A DNA stretch of 64,000 bases from Citrobacter portucalensis (GCF_002042885.1 NZ_MVFY01000003.1:310001-374000); one strand, 5' to 3'; positions 17,193 through 26,756 are shown, counted from the first letter of the stretch. The notes: generated by a model from the sequence alone, not told the origin. Numbers and translations are program-made.

Positions 17193-17936
17193 TCACACCA
17201 GAGCTTTGACTATCTCCATCAGCCTGACGATATCTGCAGGCCGGGTATTACCGGTCTGTGGGTCGATAATCGAGCTGTAAACATGCGGCATGACGCGCGG
17301 TACTCCCGCCTCCAGACAGGATTGCAGGATAACGCCGAAGTTATCGAGATCGATACCGCCGGTCGGTTCAATCAGCGTCATGCCGTTTCGTGCTGCAGTC
17401 GTCGCCAGTGCGTATAGCTCAGGCAGCGACTGTTCACCGCCCATTGGGAAGAACTTCGCCGCATGGGCTCCTGAATCCAACATCATACGGACCGCTGCCT
17501 CGCAGGAAACGCGGGCTGGCGTGCCCTGGCTGCTGCTGACGCCGGTCGAGATCAACACGTCCCCCGGCGTGCCAGTGGGACTGACTAACGCGTTGATATG
17601 GGTCTGTTCACCGCCCGTTGCCGCCAAGGCGCCTGCCGCAAACCCGCAACCGGTAAAGGTCTGGTTGACGTGTGCTGGATGTACCTGTGAGGCAATCATC
17701 GCCGCTTTGTAATACTGCGCCGGGTCACCGGCCCCCAACCCCACAGAAATCGACGGCACGTCGTTCATCCAACGTTTTACTTCCAGAACCCCTTCCTCAA
17801 CCGAGGAAAACTGCGCCGAAAGAATGCCAATCACCGCGTGGCCTTCGGCAGCATCATAGATTTCCCGCGCATTGGCGATATCCTTCGCCAGCACGTTAAT
17901 AGCCACTTTATTACGATAAAAATTAATGTGCTGCAT
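17193..17936 (-). CDS. dgaF: DgaF, 2-dehydro-3-deoxy-6-phosphogluconate aldolase
   Basis: The 247-residue class I aldolase splits KDGP to pyruvate and glyceraldehyde 3-phosphate, the last step of D-glucosaminate breakdown. Family segments include SISVGLGAGDPAQYYKA, FTGCGFAAGALAATGGEQ and HAAKFFPMGGEQSLPEL, with Lys of AAKFFPMGG as the likely Schiff-base residue. The ATG lies inside the end of dgaE (14-bp overlap) with AAGGAG ten bases ahead. It is the last gene of the dga operon. Confidence 0.9.
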   Translation of the reverse strand: MQHINFYRNKVAINVLAKDIANAREIYDAAEGHAVIGILSAQFSSVEEGVLEVKRWMNDVPSISVGLGAGDPAQYYKAAMIASQVHPAHVNQTFTGCGFAAGALAATGGEQTHINALVSPTGTPGDVLISTGVSSSQGTPARVSCEAAVRMMLDSGAHAAKFFPMGGEQSLPELYALATTAARNGMTLIEPTGGIDLDNFGVILQSCLEAGVPRVMPHVYSSIIDPQTGNTRPADIVRLMEIVKALV

Positions 17937-19032
17937 GTTCTGCAATCTCCTTTAATCGCTCTACGATCAACGCCATTTCCCCTTCTGCGACCGTACGCGG
18001 GTCAAGACTAAAGACGCCCTGATGAAGGTTGTAACGGCGAGCGTAGATCGCGATATCGCCCTCACGCAGGTGCGCTTCTACAGCGTAAGCATCCATTCCC
18101 AGCACCTGCGCATTCACCCCAATACGAATCCGCCAGATAGCGCGTCCGGCCTCATCCTGCTCGATATCCGCATCCAGTCCGCGAATCGCTGAAATCGCCT
18201 GCGCCACAGGGCGGAGCTCTTCGGCAGTGACTACGGTTTGTCCCTGATGGTAGTTTTCCAGGGCATACACCAACCCAACCATATTCTCTTTGCCGATTTT
18301 CATCGCCCGGGCAATCCCGTGGTGCTGCGCTTTACACGCGGCAATCCACTGTTTCTTCCCGGTGATAAATCCGGAGGTCGGCGCGTTAAAAGCTTTTGCC
18401 CCGCTGTAGACCACCATATCCGCCCCGCTCGCCACCCATGCGTGTAAATCCTCCTCGGCGGCGGCATCGACAATCAGCGGCAGGTTGTGAACCTGCGCGA
18501 TCTGCACAAAATCCGCAATGCTCAACATCCCCTTCTGCACGCAGTGGTGCGATTTCACGTACAGCAGCGCGGCGGTGCTATCGGTAATCGCGCTCTCCAG
18601 CTGCCAGCGGGCCGCCAGATTACTTGAGCCAACCTCCACCACCCTCCCGCCGCCCAAACGGATGGCGCTGGTGATAGGCGCACCGTAGTCAACGTTATGC
18701 CCGCGCAGCATGACCACTTCATTGGCCATACCTGCGCTGTCCGGCATCAGCGAGACTCGCGCCTGGTCACCACGGGTAATGGCGGCGGCAACAGCGATAG
18801 CAATGCCCGCCGATGCACAGGAGGTGACATAGCTGTCTTCAGCCCCGGTGTAGCGGGAAACCAGTTCTCCAGTTCTGTCCACCAGCCGATCAATTTCAAC
18901 AAAGGCTGAAGCAGCCCGTGCGGTGGCCTGCATTACTTCCGGCGCTACGCTGGAAACACCCAGAATCGTCATCTTGCCGCAGGCGTTAATGACCTGTTTT
19001 AGCCCCAATTGTTGGTAGATATTCTGTGTCAT
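17923..19032 (-). CDS. dgaE: DgaE, D-glucosaminate-6-phosphate ammonia-lyase
   Basis: The 369-residue PLP enzyme resembles the SelA/DgaE family. The cofactor lysine is in YSGAKAFNAPTSG (about residue 212), and the Asp partner in LPLIVDAAAEEDLH. It deaminates D-glucosaminate 6-phosphate to KDGP, which DgaF cleaves. It follows the EIID gene by 3 bp and overlaps dgaF. Confidence 0.9.
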   Translation of the reverse strand: MTQNIYQQLGLKQVINACGKMTILGVSSVAPEVMQATARAASAFVEIDRLVDRTGELVSRYTGAEDSYVTSCASAGIAIAVAAAITRGDQARVSLMPDSAGMANEVVMLRGHNVDYGAPITSAIRLGGGRVVEVGSSNLAARWQLESAITDSTAALLYVKSHHCVQKGMLSIADFVQIAQVHNLPLIVDAAAEEDLHAWVASGADMVVYSGAKAFNAPTSGFITGKKQWIAACKAQHHGIARAMKIGKENMVGLVYALENYHQGQTVVTAEELRPVAQAISAIRGLDADIEQDEAGRAIWRIRIGVNAQVLGMDAYAVEAHLREGDIAIYARRYNLHQGVFSLDPRTVAEGEMALIVERLKEIAEHAAH

Positions 19033-19035
19033 GGC

Positions 19036-19896
19036 TTACAGCACTCCCAGCAGCGAACAGACCACGCTGAGCGCGACAATCGACAGTAAAATCGTGGTGT
19101 AACGCGGCCCTTTCTTCACCAGATAGAAATAGATGGCGAACACCGCCGCCAGCGGCAACAGGCCGGGGGCAATAGAGTCGAGGATTTGCTGGACCACCAC
19201 TTCAGAGCCTTTCAGGGCGCTAAGTTTTAACGGCGTGGTGATCTTGACGTAGCTTGCAGAAAGCGCGCCCATCATGATCAAACCCAGCACGTTAGCGCCG
19301 TAGATAAGTTCCTTTATTCGCCCTCCCTGCAGCAGCCCAATTATCGAGTCACGCCCCAGCGTATAGCCTTTGTGAACCATGCCATAGCTGATTGCCAGCG
19401 TAATAGCAGGATAGAGAATTAACGGTACAATTCCGCCCATCGCGCTGCCATTCGCCGCAAACGGGATGAATATAGCAATTAACAGCGGCATCACGGCGGC
19501 CCAGATGATGGAGTCCCCCATCCCGGCCAGTGGTCCCATCAGCCCGGTTTTAATCCCGGTAATTGAGGCGTCGCTGATCGGCTCGCCGCGGGTTTTCTGT
19601 TCCTCCATCGCAATGGAGATCCCCTGAATCACCGCCCCGAACGTCTGCTCCGAGTTGAAGAAGTTCAAATGGCGTTTCAGCGCTTCAACCTGCTCCTCTT
19701 TTTGCGGGTAGAGTTTTTTGATGATCGGCGTCATTGAGGCGCAGAAAATAAGGCTTTGCAAACGTTCATAGGAGCTGGAAACTTCCGCGCCTAGCCAGTA
19801 GATAAACCAGGCTTTGGTGATGTCTGCTTTGGTCAACGTGCCGCTTTCACGCGCGCGCTCCACCAGTTCATGCTGCATTACGTCGCTGCTCATCAT
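19036..19896 (-). CDS. dgaD: DgaD, mannose-family PTS EIID for D-glucosaminate
   Basis: The 286-residue membrane protein shows EIID-man signatures: PLGGMGDSI-type loop here as MGPLAGMGDSIIWA, SYERLQSLIFC, and a C-terminal helix bundle ending LSVVCSLLGVL. With EIIC it forms the channel. Its start overlaps the EIIC stop (ATGA); a second ATG three bases on has better spacing from GGAG, so it may lack one residue. Confidence 0.9.
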   Translation of the reverse strand: MMSSDVMQHELVERARESGTLTKADITKAWFIYWLGAEVSSSYERLQSLIFCASMTPIIKKLYPQKEEQVEALKRHLNFFNSEQTFGAVIQGISIAMEEQKTRGEPISDASITGIKTGLMGPLAGMGDSIIWAAVMPLLIAIFIPFAANGSAMGGIVPLILYPAITLAISYGMVHKGYTLGRDSIIGLLQGGRIKELIYGANVLGLIMMGALSASYVKITTPLKLSALKGSEVVVQQILDSIAPGLLPLAAVFAIYFYLVKKGPRYTTILLSIVALSVVCSLLGVL

Positions 19897-20642
19897 GCTG
19901 CTCCTTCATTTTTCGCCAGACCTTTAATGAGGAAGGCCACGCAGGTACCAAAGATTGCCATCGCCATGATGTCTACCTTCAGATACAGCACCGCAAAGAA
20001 ACCGCCGATAAACCATGGCAGCAGGCTCTTTTTACCGATCACCATAATGGTGATGGCGAAGCCCAGCGCCGGCAGAATGCCGCCCATAATTTCAAAGGAG
20101 TGCGTCAGCCAGTGCGGCATCAGCTTAAGGAAGCTTTCCACAACGTCCTGACCAAAATAGTTGGCGGCGAAGACCACCGGGAAACGCAGTACCAGTCCGA
20201 GCAACGCCGGGTAGAGGAACGCACAGCGCATAATGCCCGCCATGTTTGCCGTTTCCGCATGCTTGTCGGCCATATGTACCCATGCCGCGTTTAGCGTGCG
20301 GCGCAACTGGTCGAGGAACACGCCGATAACGCCAAACGGGATCGCCAGTGCGATAGCCAGGTTCGGGTCCATTCCGGCCTTCACGGCGATAGGAATTGAA
20401 ATGCAGGCAGCCAGCGCCGGATCCGACGGGACGTTGCCGCCTGGCGTGGAGGTCACGCCGAGATAAACCAGCTGCATACCTGCACCGATGATCATCGCCG
20501 TTTCCATGTTGCCTAACAGCAGACCAACGAATACGGCAATCACCACTGGCTGTAGCAGCATGGCGGAGAAGGTGTAGCCAAGGCGTAATCGGGCAAACCA
20601 GTAATACAACCCCATTAGGCTTGCGAAGACTAAAGTATCCAT
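19893..20642 (-). CDS. dgaC: DgaC, mannose-family PTS EIIC for D-glucosaminate
   Basis: The 249-residue membrane protein is a mannose-type EIIC: GNMETAMIIGAGMQLVYLGV and GGNVPSDPALAACISIPIAV are the diagnostic blocks. It forms the sugar channel with EIID. ATG 20642 is preferred because AGGG stands 9 bases upstream; seven more residues upstream have no ribosome site. Confidence 0.9.
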   Translation of the reverse strand: MDTLVFASLMGLYYWFARLRLGYTFSAMLLQPVVIAVFVGLLLGNMETAMIIGAGMQLVYLGVTSTPGGNVPSDPALAACISIPIAVKAGMDPNLAIALAIPFGVIGVFLDQLRRTLNAAWVHMADKHAETANMAGIMRCAFLYPALLGLVLRFPVVFAANYFGQDVVESFLKLMPHWLTHSFEIMGGILPALGFAITIMVIGKKSLLPWFIGGFFAVLYLKVDIMAMAIFGTCVAFLIKGLAKNEGAA

Positions 20643-20667
20643 AATTAAGTACCCTGTTATCAAAGAA

Positions 20668-21153
20668 TTAGAATTTTTTCAGGATATCGTCCAGCGACTG
20701 AGGCTTATCTTCCGGGATAGTCTGGAAGAACACCTGAATCCCACGATTTTTCAGGTCGCTCAGAATGCCGACGTCTTTTTCATCCAGCGTAATGTTCTGG
20801 AATACCGCTTTGCGGTTTGGCCCACCGCCCAGCCCACCGACCTGAATGGTGGTGACATCAAAACCCAACTGGACCGCTTCCTGAACCGCCGCCAGAGAGG
20901 GGAACAGCACCAGAACCTTGCCGTCACCAAGCTGGTTTTCTTTCCATGCGGCGGCAAAACTCTGGTTACCAAAGCAATCCACTTTGATGTTCGGCGGCGC
21001 GGCCATCAGGTAGATGTTTTTCATAAACGGATCGGCATCCAGCTCATCGCTGACCACTGCAATCCGGTTTGCCTGAGATTGCCCAACCCATTTGGTCACC
21101 ACTTGCCCATGAATCAGACGGCTATCGATACGACATAAAACGATGTTTGCCAT
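20668..21153 (-). CDS. dgaB: DgaB, mannose-family PTS EIIB for D-glucosaminate
   Basis: The 161-residue cytoplasmic EIIB has the phosphoryl-acceptor histidine in the canonical RIDSRLIHGQVVTKW motif (His15). It takes phosphate from EIIA and passes it to the sugar during uptake. It lies between EIIA and EIIC in the operon. Confidence 0.93.
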   Translation of the reverse strand: MANIVLCRIDSRLIHGQVVTKWVGQSQANRIAVVSDELDADPFMKNIYLMAAPPNIKVDCFGNQSFAAAWKENQLGDGKVLVLFPSLAAVQEAVQLGFDVTTIQVGGLGGGPNRKAVFQNITLDEKDVGILSDLKNRGIQVFFQTIPEDKPQSLDDILKKF

Positions 21154-21165
21154 GATGTTTATTCC

Positions 21166-21591
21166 TTATTGTGATTGTTGTAATTGACGTACGTGGGCAA
21201 CAACGTCCAGGCAGCTACTACGCCCGGCCTCGACCAGATCGGCCACGCAGGTGGTCAGTTGGCCATGCTCGCGTTTGTCGAGCGCCTCCAGTAACAAAGA
21301 GGCGTTGAGCCCTGAAATCACTGCCACCGGGTAATCGGCGCTCAGCCGTGCCGCCACGTTAGACGTGGTGCCGCCAATAAAATCAGTCAGGATCAGTGAG
21401 CCTTCCGGCATAGTTTTCACTACGGCTTCGACGCGTTGATAAAATTCGCCGAGCGTATCAACAGGCATTAGCGCGATTTCCGTTACGCCTTTGATTTCGC
21501 CCATCACCATGCGCAGGCTGTTGCAAAGCTGTTGCCCCCAGCCGCCATGGGTCAGCAGCAGGATCTGGGGCAAGGATTCAGTGGTAGTCAA
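21166..21591 (-). CDS. dgaA: DgaA, mannose-family PTS EIIA for D-glucosaminate
   Basis: The 141-residue EIIA has the active histidine in ILLLTHGGWGQQL (about residue 15) and ILTDFIGGTTSNVAA. It is the first gene of the dga operon. No ATG fits: the start is TTG 21591 with a strong AGGAGG five bases upstream, an unusual start that could limit output of the first PTS protein. A sigma54 promoter stands about 135 bp upstream. Confidence 0.9.
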   Translation of the reverse strand: MTTTESLPQILLLTHGGWGQQLCNSLRMVMGEIKGVTEIALMPVDTLGEFYQRVEAVVKTMPEGSLILTDFIGGTTSNVAARLSADYPVAVISGLNASLLLEALDKREHGQLTTCVADLVEAGRSSCLDVVAHVRQLQQSQ

Positions 21592-21626
21592 AATGGCCTC
21601 CTGGCTCGATTACATGAGACTTGCAA

Positions 21627-21708
21627 TGCCTGATGGCGCTTTCGCTTATCAGGCCTACGGGAAGTGCTTTTGTAGGCTGGATAAGGCGTTTTATGCCGCC
21701 ATCCGGCA
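21627..21708. repeat. BIME (paired REP units) in the dgaA leader
   Basis: Two opposed REP units, TGCCTGATGGCGC...TTATCAGGCCTAC and GTAGGCTGGATAAGGC...GCCGCCATCCGGCA, lie between the sigma54 promoter and dgaA, so they are transcribed in the leader. Confidence 0.85.
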
Positions 21709-21725
21709 AACTCATCAAAGTAAGA

Positions 21726-21740
21726 GCAAAGGCTGTGCCA
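21726..21740 (-). promoter_or_regulatory. Sigma54 (RpoN) promoter of the dga operon
   Basis: Read on the minus strand the site is TGGCACAGCCTTTGC, a match to TGGCAC-N5-TTGC with the essential GG and GC at -24/-12. Transcription would start near 21714. The gene upstream encodes a sigma54 activator of the LevR type, DgaR, which fits. Confidence 0.8.
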
Positions 21741-21804
21741 GAATTTGTGTCACGCGGGGGAGTTATGGATGCCGACGGGGCGCAAAGCCCCGCAAGTCTT
21801 GGGA

Positions 21805-24603
21805 TTAGCTATACAGCAGTTCGTAGATATAAAAATATTCCGCGTCCGATAAGCGAATGGCATAGGCCTCTTCGATCGGCAGGAAAGCCGATTTAATGAC
21901 ACTAAACGCACGAATATCCAGATCCGGCTTGTTCTCCAGCGCCATCTGTAACGGTTTGCGGTTAATCACAATACGCTCGACCATACAGCAGCAATGGATC
22001 AGGAAGCGCAGTGTCACCTGACGGCTCGGTTTGAGCGACAGCGCAGCGGTCAGATTATTCAGCACGCCTTCCATCTCTTTCAGAATACGCTGCGGGTTGA
22101 GCACCGAAATATGGTTAATGATGCTCTCCATAGTCAACGCGCTGATAAAGCGCATCGCGCTACGCTCCATCTCCAGCCGGCGTTCGCTGCTGGAGAGATC
22201 TGGCGTCAGCAGGCTGAGCACCAGCTCAGGGCCTTGCTCAGAGAACAACTCCTCGAGCGAGATAAACGGAATATCCGGCAGTCCTGGCTGGAAAGTACCC
22301 ACTATGCCCGCCAGACGTTCACTGGCGTTAATCGCCTGCTGAACACGCTCCAGGCTGCGAACTTCGTTGTAATCGAGGATCACCATCCGCGTATCCTGCG
22401 ACATCAACTCACCGAAGCTCTCTTCCAGCACCTTTTTGATTTTTTCTGCTGTTCCCATCCCTGTAATGCAAGAAATGACCAGCACTTTACCGCTGTTTTC
22501 CTGCTGTGGCGTACAGAGCTGACAGGGAATATTTTTGCTCTGCATCAACGCCGCCAGCTGCGGCAAGTCGCTGGTTTCGTAGCTTAAATCCAACCCTATT
22601 TCCAGCAGACTGGTGAGCGTGATGTTGGGCATCAGCAGAACGTCTATCTGGAATAATTTGCTGATCGTACTGCCAAAATGGACCAGCGAGCCAATATCCA
22701 CCATCAGGATCAATCGGCGATACTGCCGGGTTTGGATCATCTGTGTCAGAGCTTCCAGCGTGTCATGCACTGACTGCTCGAAAGGCATATCGATAGCGCT
22801 GAACACCTCGCGCTCCAGCACGCGATTCACGTACTGCGCCTGGCTTGTGGCGGTCGTCGCGCCGTGGGCAATCAAAATCACCCCGCAGTCAGGACTGGCG
22901 TCAATCCGTTGGCGGTAATGGCGACACTCTTTGAGGAACAGGCACAGCCAGACCACCTCCGTCGCCGGACACTGAATATGCAGCAGTTCATTGATTTTTC
23001 GGCATAACAGCGTGGCGTTTTCGTATTCATCTTTGCAGCGATCGAGGATCAGGCTGGAAGAATAAAGTTGCGGAATAAGGCCGCGCTGCACGTAGCCAAT
23101 CAGCGCCAGAAAGTGTTTGCGCAGCGGGTTAACCAGATTTTCCGGCAGCGTAAAACCAAGCACCTGCTCAACGCAGCCGATCAGCAGCGTAACTCGCTCT
23201 TCAATCTGATCGCCATAGCGCGGGGGATGCGCCACACTATCGCGGCTGTAGAGACCATATTCAAAAATCGAGCTGAGTTTGTTTTTGAGGATTGCCAGCG
23301 TTTCAGCAGGTGGTACGTTGCTGTTACGCAGGTTGATATATTCCCGGGTCAGGAAGCTGTAAAAGAGATCGCTCTCTTCAATTTCAGCTCCGGTGGCCAG
23401 CGAATTTTTCAGTGCCGGCAACGTGCGGGCATCAATGCTCAGGTTTTCTTTGCCTTCGAACAGCGCCCCAACCAGCAGACGTTGTTCCGGCGTGGCGTTA
23501 AAGGGGATCTCGGTCAGACGTTTATCCAGCTGTAGCGTATCGCTGTGCTCCGTCATCCCCGAGGCCCAGGCCTGGGCGCAGAGAAACTGAATATCGCTCT
23601 TGAGCTGACCAATATTGCCTTCCAGCGGCTTGTTCAGCAGCCAGAGCAGCAGGGTACGGTCGATGCTTATCGTACGCTCGATTTTGCGGCTCTCACGCTG
23701 TAAGAAACCAACAATCAGTTCAACTTGCTCTTCCACCGAACGCTGGCGGATACCGGGGAGATCGATACATACCTGAATACGTCGCTGGAAGGTACGCAGC
23801 AAAGCCGAGCTTACCGGTTCGGTGGTCGCACATATCAGGCGAACTGAAATAGACCGCGCCACAGCGCTTGAACCCAGCGGCCGGTATTCACCTTTGTCGA
23901 GAATAGAAAACAGCTTTTCCTGACCTTCATACGGCAGGCGATGCACTTCATCAAGCAGGAGATAGCCGCCATCAGCCTGTTCGACCAGACCGGGTTTATT
24001 CTCGTTTGCGCCGGTAAACGCCCCCTGTCGATGACCAAACAGGTGCGAAGAGAGCAGTTCCGGGTTATGCGCGTATTCCGCGCAGTTGAAATAGACCAGC
24101 GGTGGAGGCGTTCCCTCTGCACGTTCGCAAGCGAAACGGTGCATCAGTTCGGCAAAAAAGGTTTTACCCACGCCGGAGGGACCGGTCAGCAGAACATGCA
24201 GTCCGTGGGGATACAGCACCGCCGCGCGGCCTTTTTCCACCGCATCACGCAGGCTGCGATCGTAACCAATCAGGCCGGAAAAGGGATCGTCTGTTGCCTG
24301 GTTTTCCTGAACAGGCAACAGGTCGGCAACGGTTTGCACTTCTCGCTCGGACTCATCCAGTTTGCGCCCCAGCAGCGTTTCAATCGCCTGACGATGCAGA
24401 AAGAATACCGGGCGCCCACGGCTTTTAATCGCCAGGCCGTCGTTCCAGAGCTGATTGAGATCTTTACTGACCGAGTTGCGCGCCAGCCCGAGGTTGAAGC
24501 CGATGGCCTCCGCCGTGAACGCCGTTTCCTGCGCCAGATGGGCAAGATTCAGTCCTCGCGTCAGCCGTTCCAGCTCTCCCAGTATTATCTCAATCCGTCT
24601 CAT
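21805..24603 (-). CDS. dgaR: DgaR, LevR/NifA-type sigma54 activator with PTS regulation domains
   Basis: The 932-residue activator has an N-terminal helix-turn-helix (about 1-60), then an AAA+ sigma54-activator domain (about 100-340). That domain shows Walker A GPSGVGKT, the sigma54-contact loop GAFTGA and Walker B YLLLDEVHRL. After it come PRD segments, an EIIA-man-like domain with the histidine of VILIAHGATTA (about 575), and an EIIB-like domain with the cysteine of VISCITGMGT. A second PRD ends the protein. Phosphorylation by HPr and the Dga EIIs would set activity. It precedes the operon it activates, on the same strand. Confidence 0.92.
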   Translation of the reverse strand: MRRIEIILGELERLTRGLNLAHLAQETAFTAEAIGFNLGLARNSVSKDLNQLWNDGLAIKSRGRPVFFLHRQAIETLLGRKLDESEREVQTVADLLPVQENQATDDPFSGLIGYDRSLRDAVEKGRAAVLYPHGLHVLLTGPSGVGKTFFAELMHRFACERAEGTPPPLVYFNCAEYAHNPELLSSHLFGHRQGAFTGANENKPGLVEQADGGYLLLDEVHRLPYEGQEKLFSILDKGEYRPLGSSAVARSISVRLICATTEPVSSALLRTFQRRIQVCIDLPGIRQRSVEEQVELIVGFLQRESRKIERTISIDRTLLLWLLNKPLEGNIGQLKSDIQFLCAQAWASGMTEHSDTLQLDKRLTEIPFNATPEQRLLVGALFEGKENLSIDARTLPALKNSLATGAEIEESDLFYSFLTREYINLRNSNVPPAETLAILKNKLSSIFEYGLYSRDSVAHPPRYGDQIEERVTLLIGCVEQVLGFTLPENLVNPLRKHFLALIGYVQRGLIPQLYSSSLILDRCKDEYENATLLCRKINELLHIQCPATEVVWLCLFLKECRHYRQRIDASPDCGVILIAHGATTATSQAQYVNRVLEREVFSAIDMPFEQSVHDTLEALTQMIQTRQYRRLILMVDIGSLVHFGSTISKLFQIDVLLMPNITLTSLLEIGLDLSYETSDLPQLAALMQSKNIPCQLCTPQQENSGKVLVISCITGMGTAEKIKKVLEESFGELMSQDTRMVILDYNEVRSLERVQQAINASERLAGIVGTFQPGLPDIPFISLEELFSEQGPELVLSLLTPDLSSSERRLEMERSAMRFISALTMESIINHISVLNPQRILKEMEGVLNNLTAALSLKPSRQVTLRFLIHCCCMVERIVINRKPLQMALENKPDLDIRAFSVIKSAFLPIEEAYAIRLSDAEYFYIYELLYS

Positions 24604-24693
24604 CTCTTTACCGCTTAAGAAATAAATGATTGTTCAGAACATACACTATTCTGCTGCGCAAGAAAGTGAGGCGGCATCCAGACCTTCCGGTCA

Positions 24694-25110
24694 TCAAAAC
24701 GTTTTCGACAAATAATGGCGCGCGGAACCGGTTTCCGGGAAGTTATCGAGGGTCATTTGCAGCTGATAGCCGTTTTTCTGATAAAACGGCAGCGCCTGGA
24801 AACTCATGGTATCCACCAGCGCATGCAGGCATCCTCTCTCACGCGCCGTCTGTTCTGCGGCCTGCATCAATTTTGTGCCGTAACCACCTTTACGCAGCGA
24901 GTCATGCATCCACAGAAAATCAATGCACAGCCATTCGCCTTTGATTTTGCCGATCAGCCCACCCAGAATGTCATTGCGCTCATCGCGCCAGTACACCGCC
25001 AGGTCGCCAAAATTGGTGGTTCTCAGAAACTGCCGGTTGTAAGCGCGCAATCCGGCAAGCAGGGCATCTTGATCGTCTTCGGTAATCGTATCTGTAATCT
25101 GTATTTGCAT
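24694..25110 (-). CDS. GNAT-family N-acetyltransferase
   Basis: The 138-residue protein is a single GNAT domain. Acetyl-CoA binding motif A is [20 protein letters not shown] (about 66-85), motif B ends in [12 protein letters not shown]. The substrate is unknown. AGGAGG stands 5 bases before the ATG, an optimal site. It lies between dgaR and yicS on the opposite strand to yicS and belongs to no visible operon. Confidence 0.85.
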   Translation of the reverse strand: MQIQITDTITEDDQDALLAGLRAYNRQFLRTTNFGDLAVYWRDERNDILGGLIGKIKGEWLCIDFLWMHDSLRKGGYGTKLMQAAEQTARERGCLHALVDTMSFQALPFYQKNGYQLQMTLDNFPETGSARHYLSKTF

Positions 25111-25240
25111 CCTATCCTCCTGAAATAACTACAACTTCTGGCTGATTTATTTTTAGACATTAACACAGGGTGATGAGTGAGTCGTATGCCGTCTACACTT
25201 ACTCTTGAGATGATGCGCATAGACAACAAGGATTATTATC

Positions 25241-25534
25241 ATGAAACGAGTCATTTTTCCGATTATTGCCGTCCTTTTCACGCTACCCGGTCTGGCACAT
25301 GCCGACTCGGCTTATGGCAGTCTGCAGGCTGTACACGAAAAGAATACTGTTATGAAGGATTTACGTAAGATTTGCACCCCGCAAGGGTCGCCATCTGATG
25401 AGGTATGGGAAAAAACGATTATGGCTGATACGCGTAATCAGCAGCACATCCGCGAAGCCATTCTGGCCATTCAAAGAAACAATCAAAACAACTACTGGGA
25501 AGCGCTTGGCAAAGTTGAATGCCCGGATTTATAG
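25241..25534 (+). CDS. yicS: YicS, small periplasmic protein
   Basis: The 97-residue protein has a signal peptide ending AHA (about 21) and a mature domain with two cysteines (RKICTPQG, KVECPDL) that could form a disulfide. The block NQQHIREAILAIQRNNQ and NYWEALGKVECPD match E. coli YicS. Function is not established. An AAGGATTATTATC stretch precedes the ATG. Confidence 0.88.
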   Translation: MKRVIFPIIAVLFTLPGLAHADSAYGSLQAVHEKNTVMKDLRKICTPQGSPSDEVWEKTIMADTRNQQHIREAILAIQRNNQNNYWEALGKVECPDL

Positions 25535-25571
25535 GCGTGAAGCGAAATAGCCCCACGCCAGAGGGAAAGCG

Positions 25572-26519
25572 TTAACGCTGAGGAATAATTAAGTCGCCGC
25601 GCAGCACGTACGACCCCAGCACGCTCTGGGTTTTCTCGTTGAGCCAACTGACGATCCGCGCCGCCATGGCGTCCATGGAATATTCAATCGCCGGGATCGT
25701 AGGGATTCCCGGCAGATGCAGCGAACCGGCCAGGCTAAAGACCATAATATCTTGCGGTACTGATTTATTAAACGCCTGCAACTGCGGGATAACCCGCTGT
25801 GCCTGCTGTTCATCCGCCACCAGCAGCGCGTTAAAATTCAGCGTTGACGCGTTGTTCAGCAGCTCCTGCAAGGCCACTGACGATGACGTTGCAGCCATAA
25901 ATACCAGGTTACGGTTAAACGGCAGGAAGTTTTTTTCCAGCGCGTGTTTATAGCCCAACAGCACCTGATCGGAGAAACCCATCCCGTCCGGATGAATTAA
26001 AGCAATCTGGCGTCGGTTCTGACTTATCAGGTAGTTACAGGCGGTTTCGGTAGCGAACTCATGATCGAACTGGATGCTGTTGACGTCATCGCCGGAATCC
26101 AGACAATCCACCAGAATGACATTCTCCTGATTGATGTTCAGCGGAAAACGCGCGCCAATAATCAGGACGTCATCGCACAAGCCGCAGCTTAATTCATCAA
26201 GAGCGCTCATGACTTCCGCTTTGGTATTGGCAAAACGCAGCAGCAGGTGCTTTTGATGCTGGCTAAGATGCTTTTCCAGCGCATAGAGATAACCCGTGGT
26301 CTGATTAATGTTGTCCTGCGCGCATATCACGCCGATACAGCCCGTAGACTGGCTGAGTAGCGACTGCGCAATCACGTTCGGACGATAATTGAGTTCATCC
26401 ACCGCTTTCAACACGGCGAGGCGGCTGGCCTCTTTTACGCCACGCGATCCGCTCAACACGCGTGACACAGTGGCTTTTGACACGCCAGCCAAACGCGATA
26501 CATCGTTGATAGTAGACAT
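25572..26519 (-). CDS. LacI-family repressor of the beta-glucoside PTS operon
   Basis: The 315-residue protein has the LacI helix-turn-helix (STINDVSRLAGVSKATVSRV) with hinge helix NVIAQSL, then a periplasmic-binding-type ligand domain. It is divergent from the PTS operon, with LacI-type palindromes in the gap. The ligand is probably a phospho-beta-glucoside or aryl glucoside; this is inferred from the neighbours. ATG 26519 is chosen over the adjacent ATG 26522 for better spacing from AGGGG. Confidence 0.88.
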   Translation of the reverse strand: MSTINDVSRLAGVSKATVSRVLSGSRGVKEASRLAVLKAVDELNYRPNVIAQSLLSQSTGCIGVICAQDNINQTTGYLYALEKHLSQHQKHLLLRFANTKAEVMSALDELSCGLCDDVLIIGARFPLNINQENVILVDCLDSGDDVNSIQFDHEFATETACNYLISQNRRQIALIHPDGMGFSDQVLLGYKHALEKNFLPFNRNLVFMAATSSSVALQELLNNASTLNFNALLVADEQQAQRVIPQLQAFNKSVPQDIMVFSLAGSLHLPGIPTIPAIEYSMDAMAARIVSWLNEKTQSVLGSYVLRGDLIIPQR

Positions 26520-26615
26520 CATTCTCCCCTGACAGGACCCGCCTGGCCCTTTCCATCCTGAATTTAACATTGGCTCAAATAATCGCCATCCGCAGTATAG
26601 CTGTTTCCGTTTTTC

Positions 26616-26634
26616 ATGGAAACCGATTTTCCAT
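26616..26634. promoter_or_regulatory. LacI-type operator 1
   Basis: ATGGAAACCGATTTTCCAT is a near-perfect dyad with a central CG, the hallmark of LacI-family operators. It lies about 100 bp before the repressor start and can affect both divergent promoters. Confidence 0.7.
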
Positions 26635-26731
26635 TTGGACTCAAAAAGAGATCTTCACAGCTAATTTCGTGAGCTAAATCCAAATAATTAGCCTTATAAG
26701 AATAAGATCTTGATGGCCGTCACAGTTCTGT

Positions 26732-26756
26732 TTTCCATGAATGGAAACCGGTTTCC
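26732..26756. promoter_or_regulatory. LacI-type operator 2 with overlapping dyad
   Basis: GGAAACCGGTTTCC (26743-26756) is a perfect 14-bp palindrome with central CG, sharing half-sites with operator 1. It overlaps a second perfect dyad TTTCCAT-GA-ATGGAAA (26732-26747). The site is about 60 bp before the PTS IIB gene, where it could block the promoter. Confidence 0.75.

Noticed and set aside
21775-21804. Intrinsic terminator of dgaR from the GGGGC/GCCCC hairpin
   Set aside because: The stem is present but no T-run follows on the minus strand, so I did not call it.
21994-24618. Long plus-strand ORFs (up to 225 aa) opposite dgaR
   Set aside because: Same reason: shadow frames of a clearly conserved activator gene.
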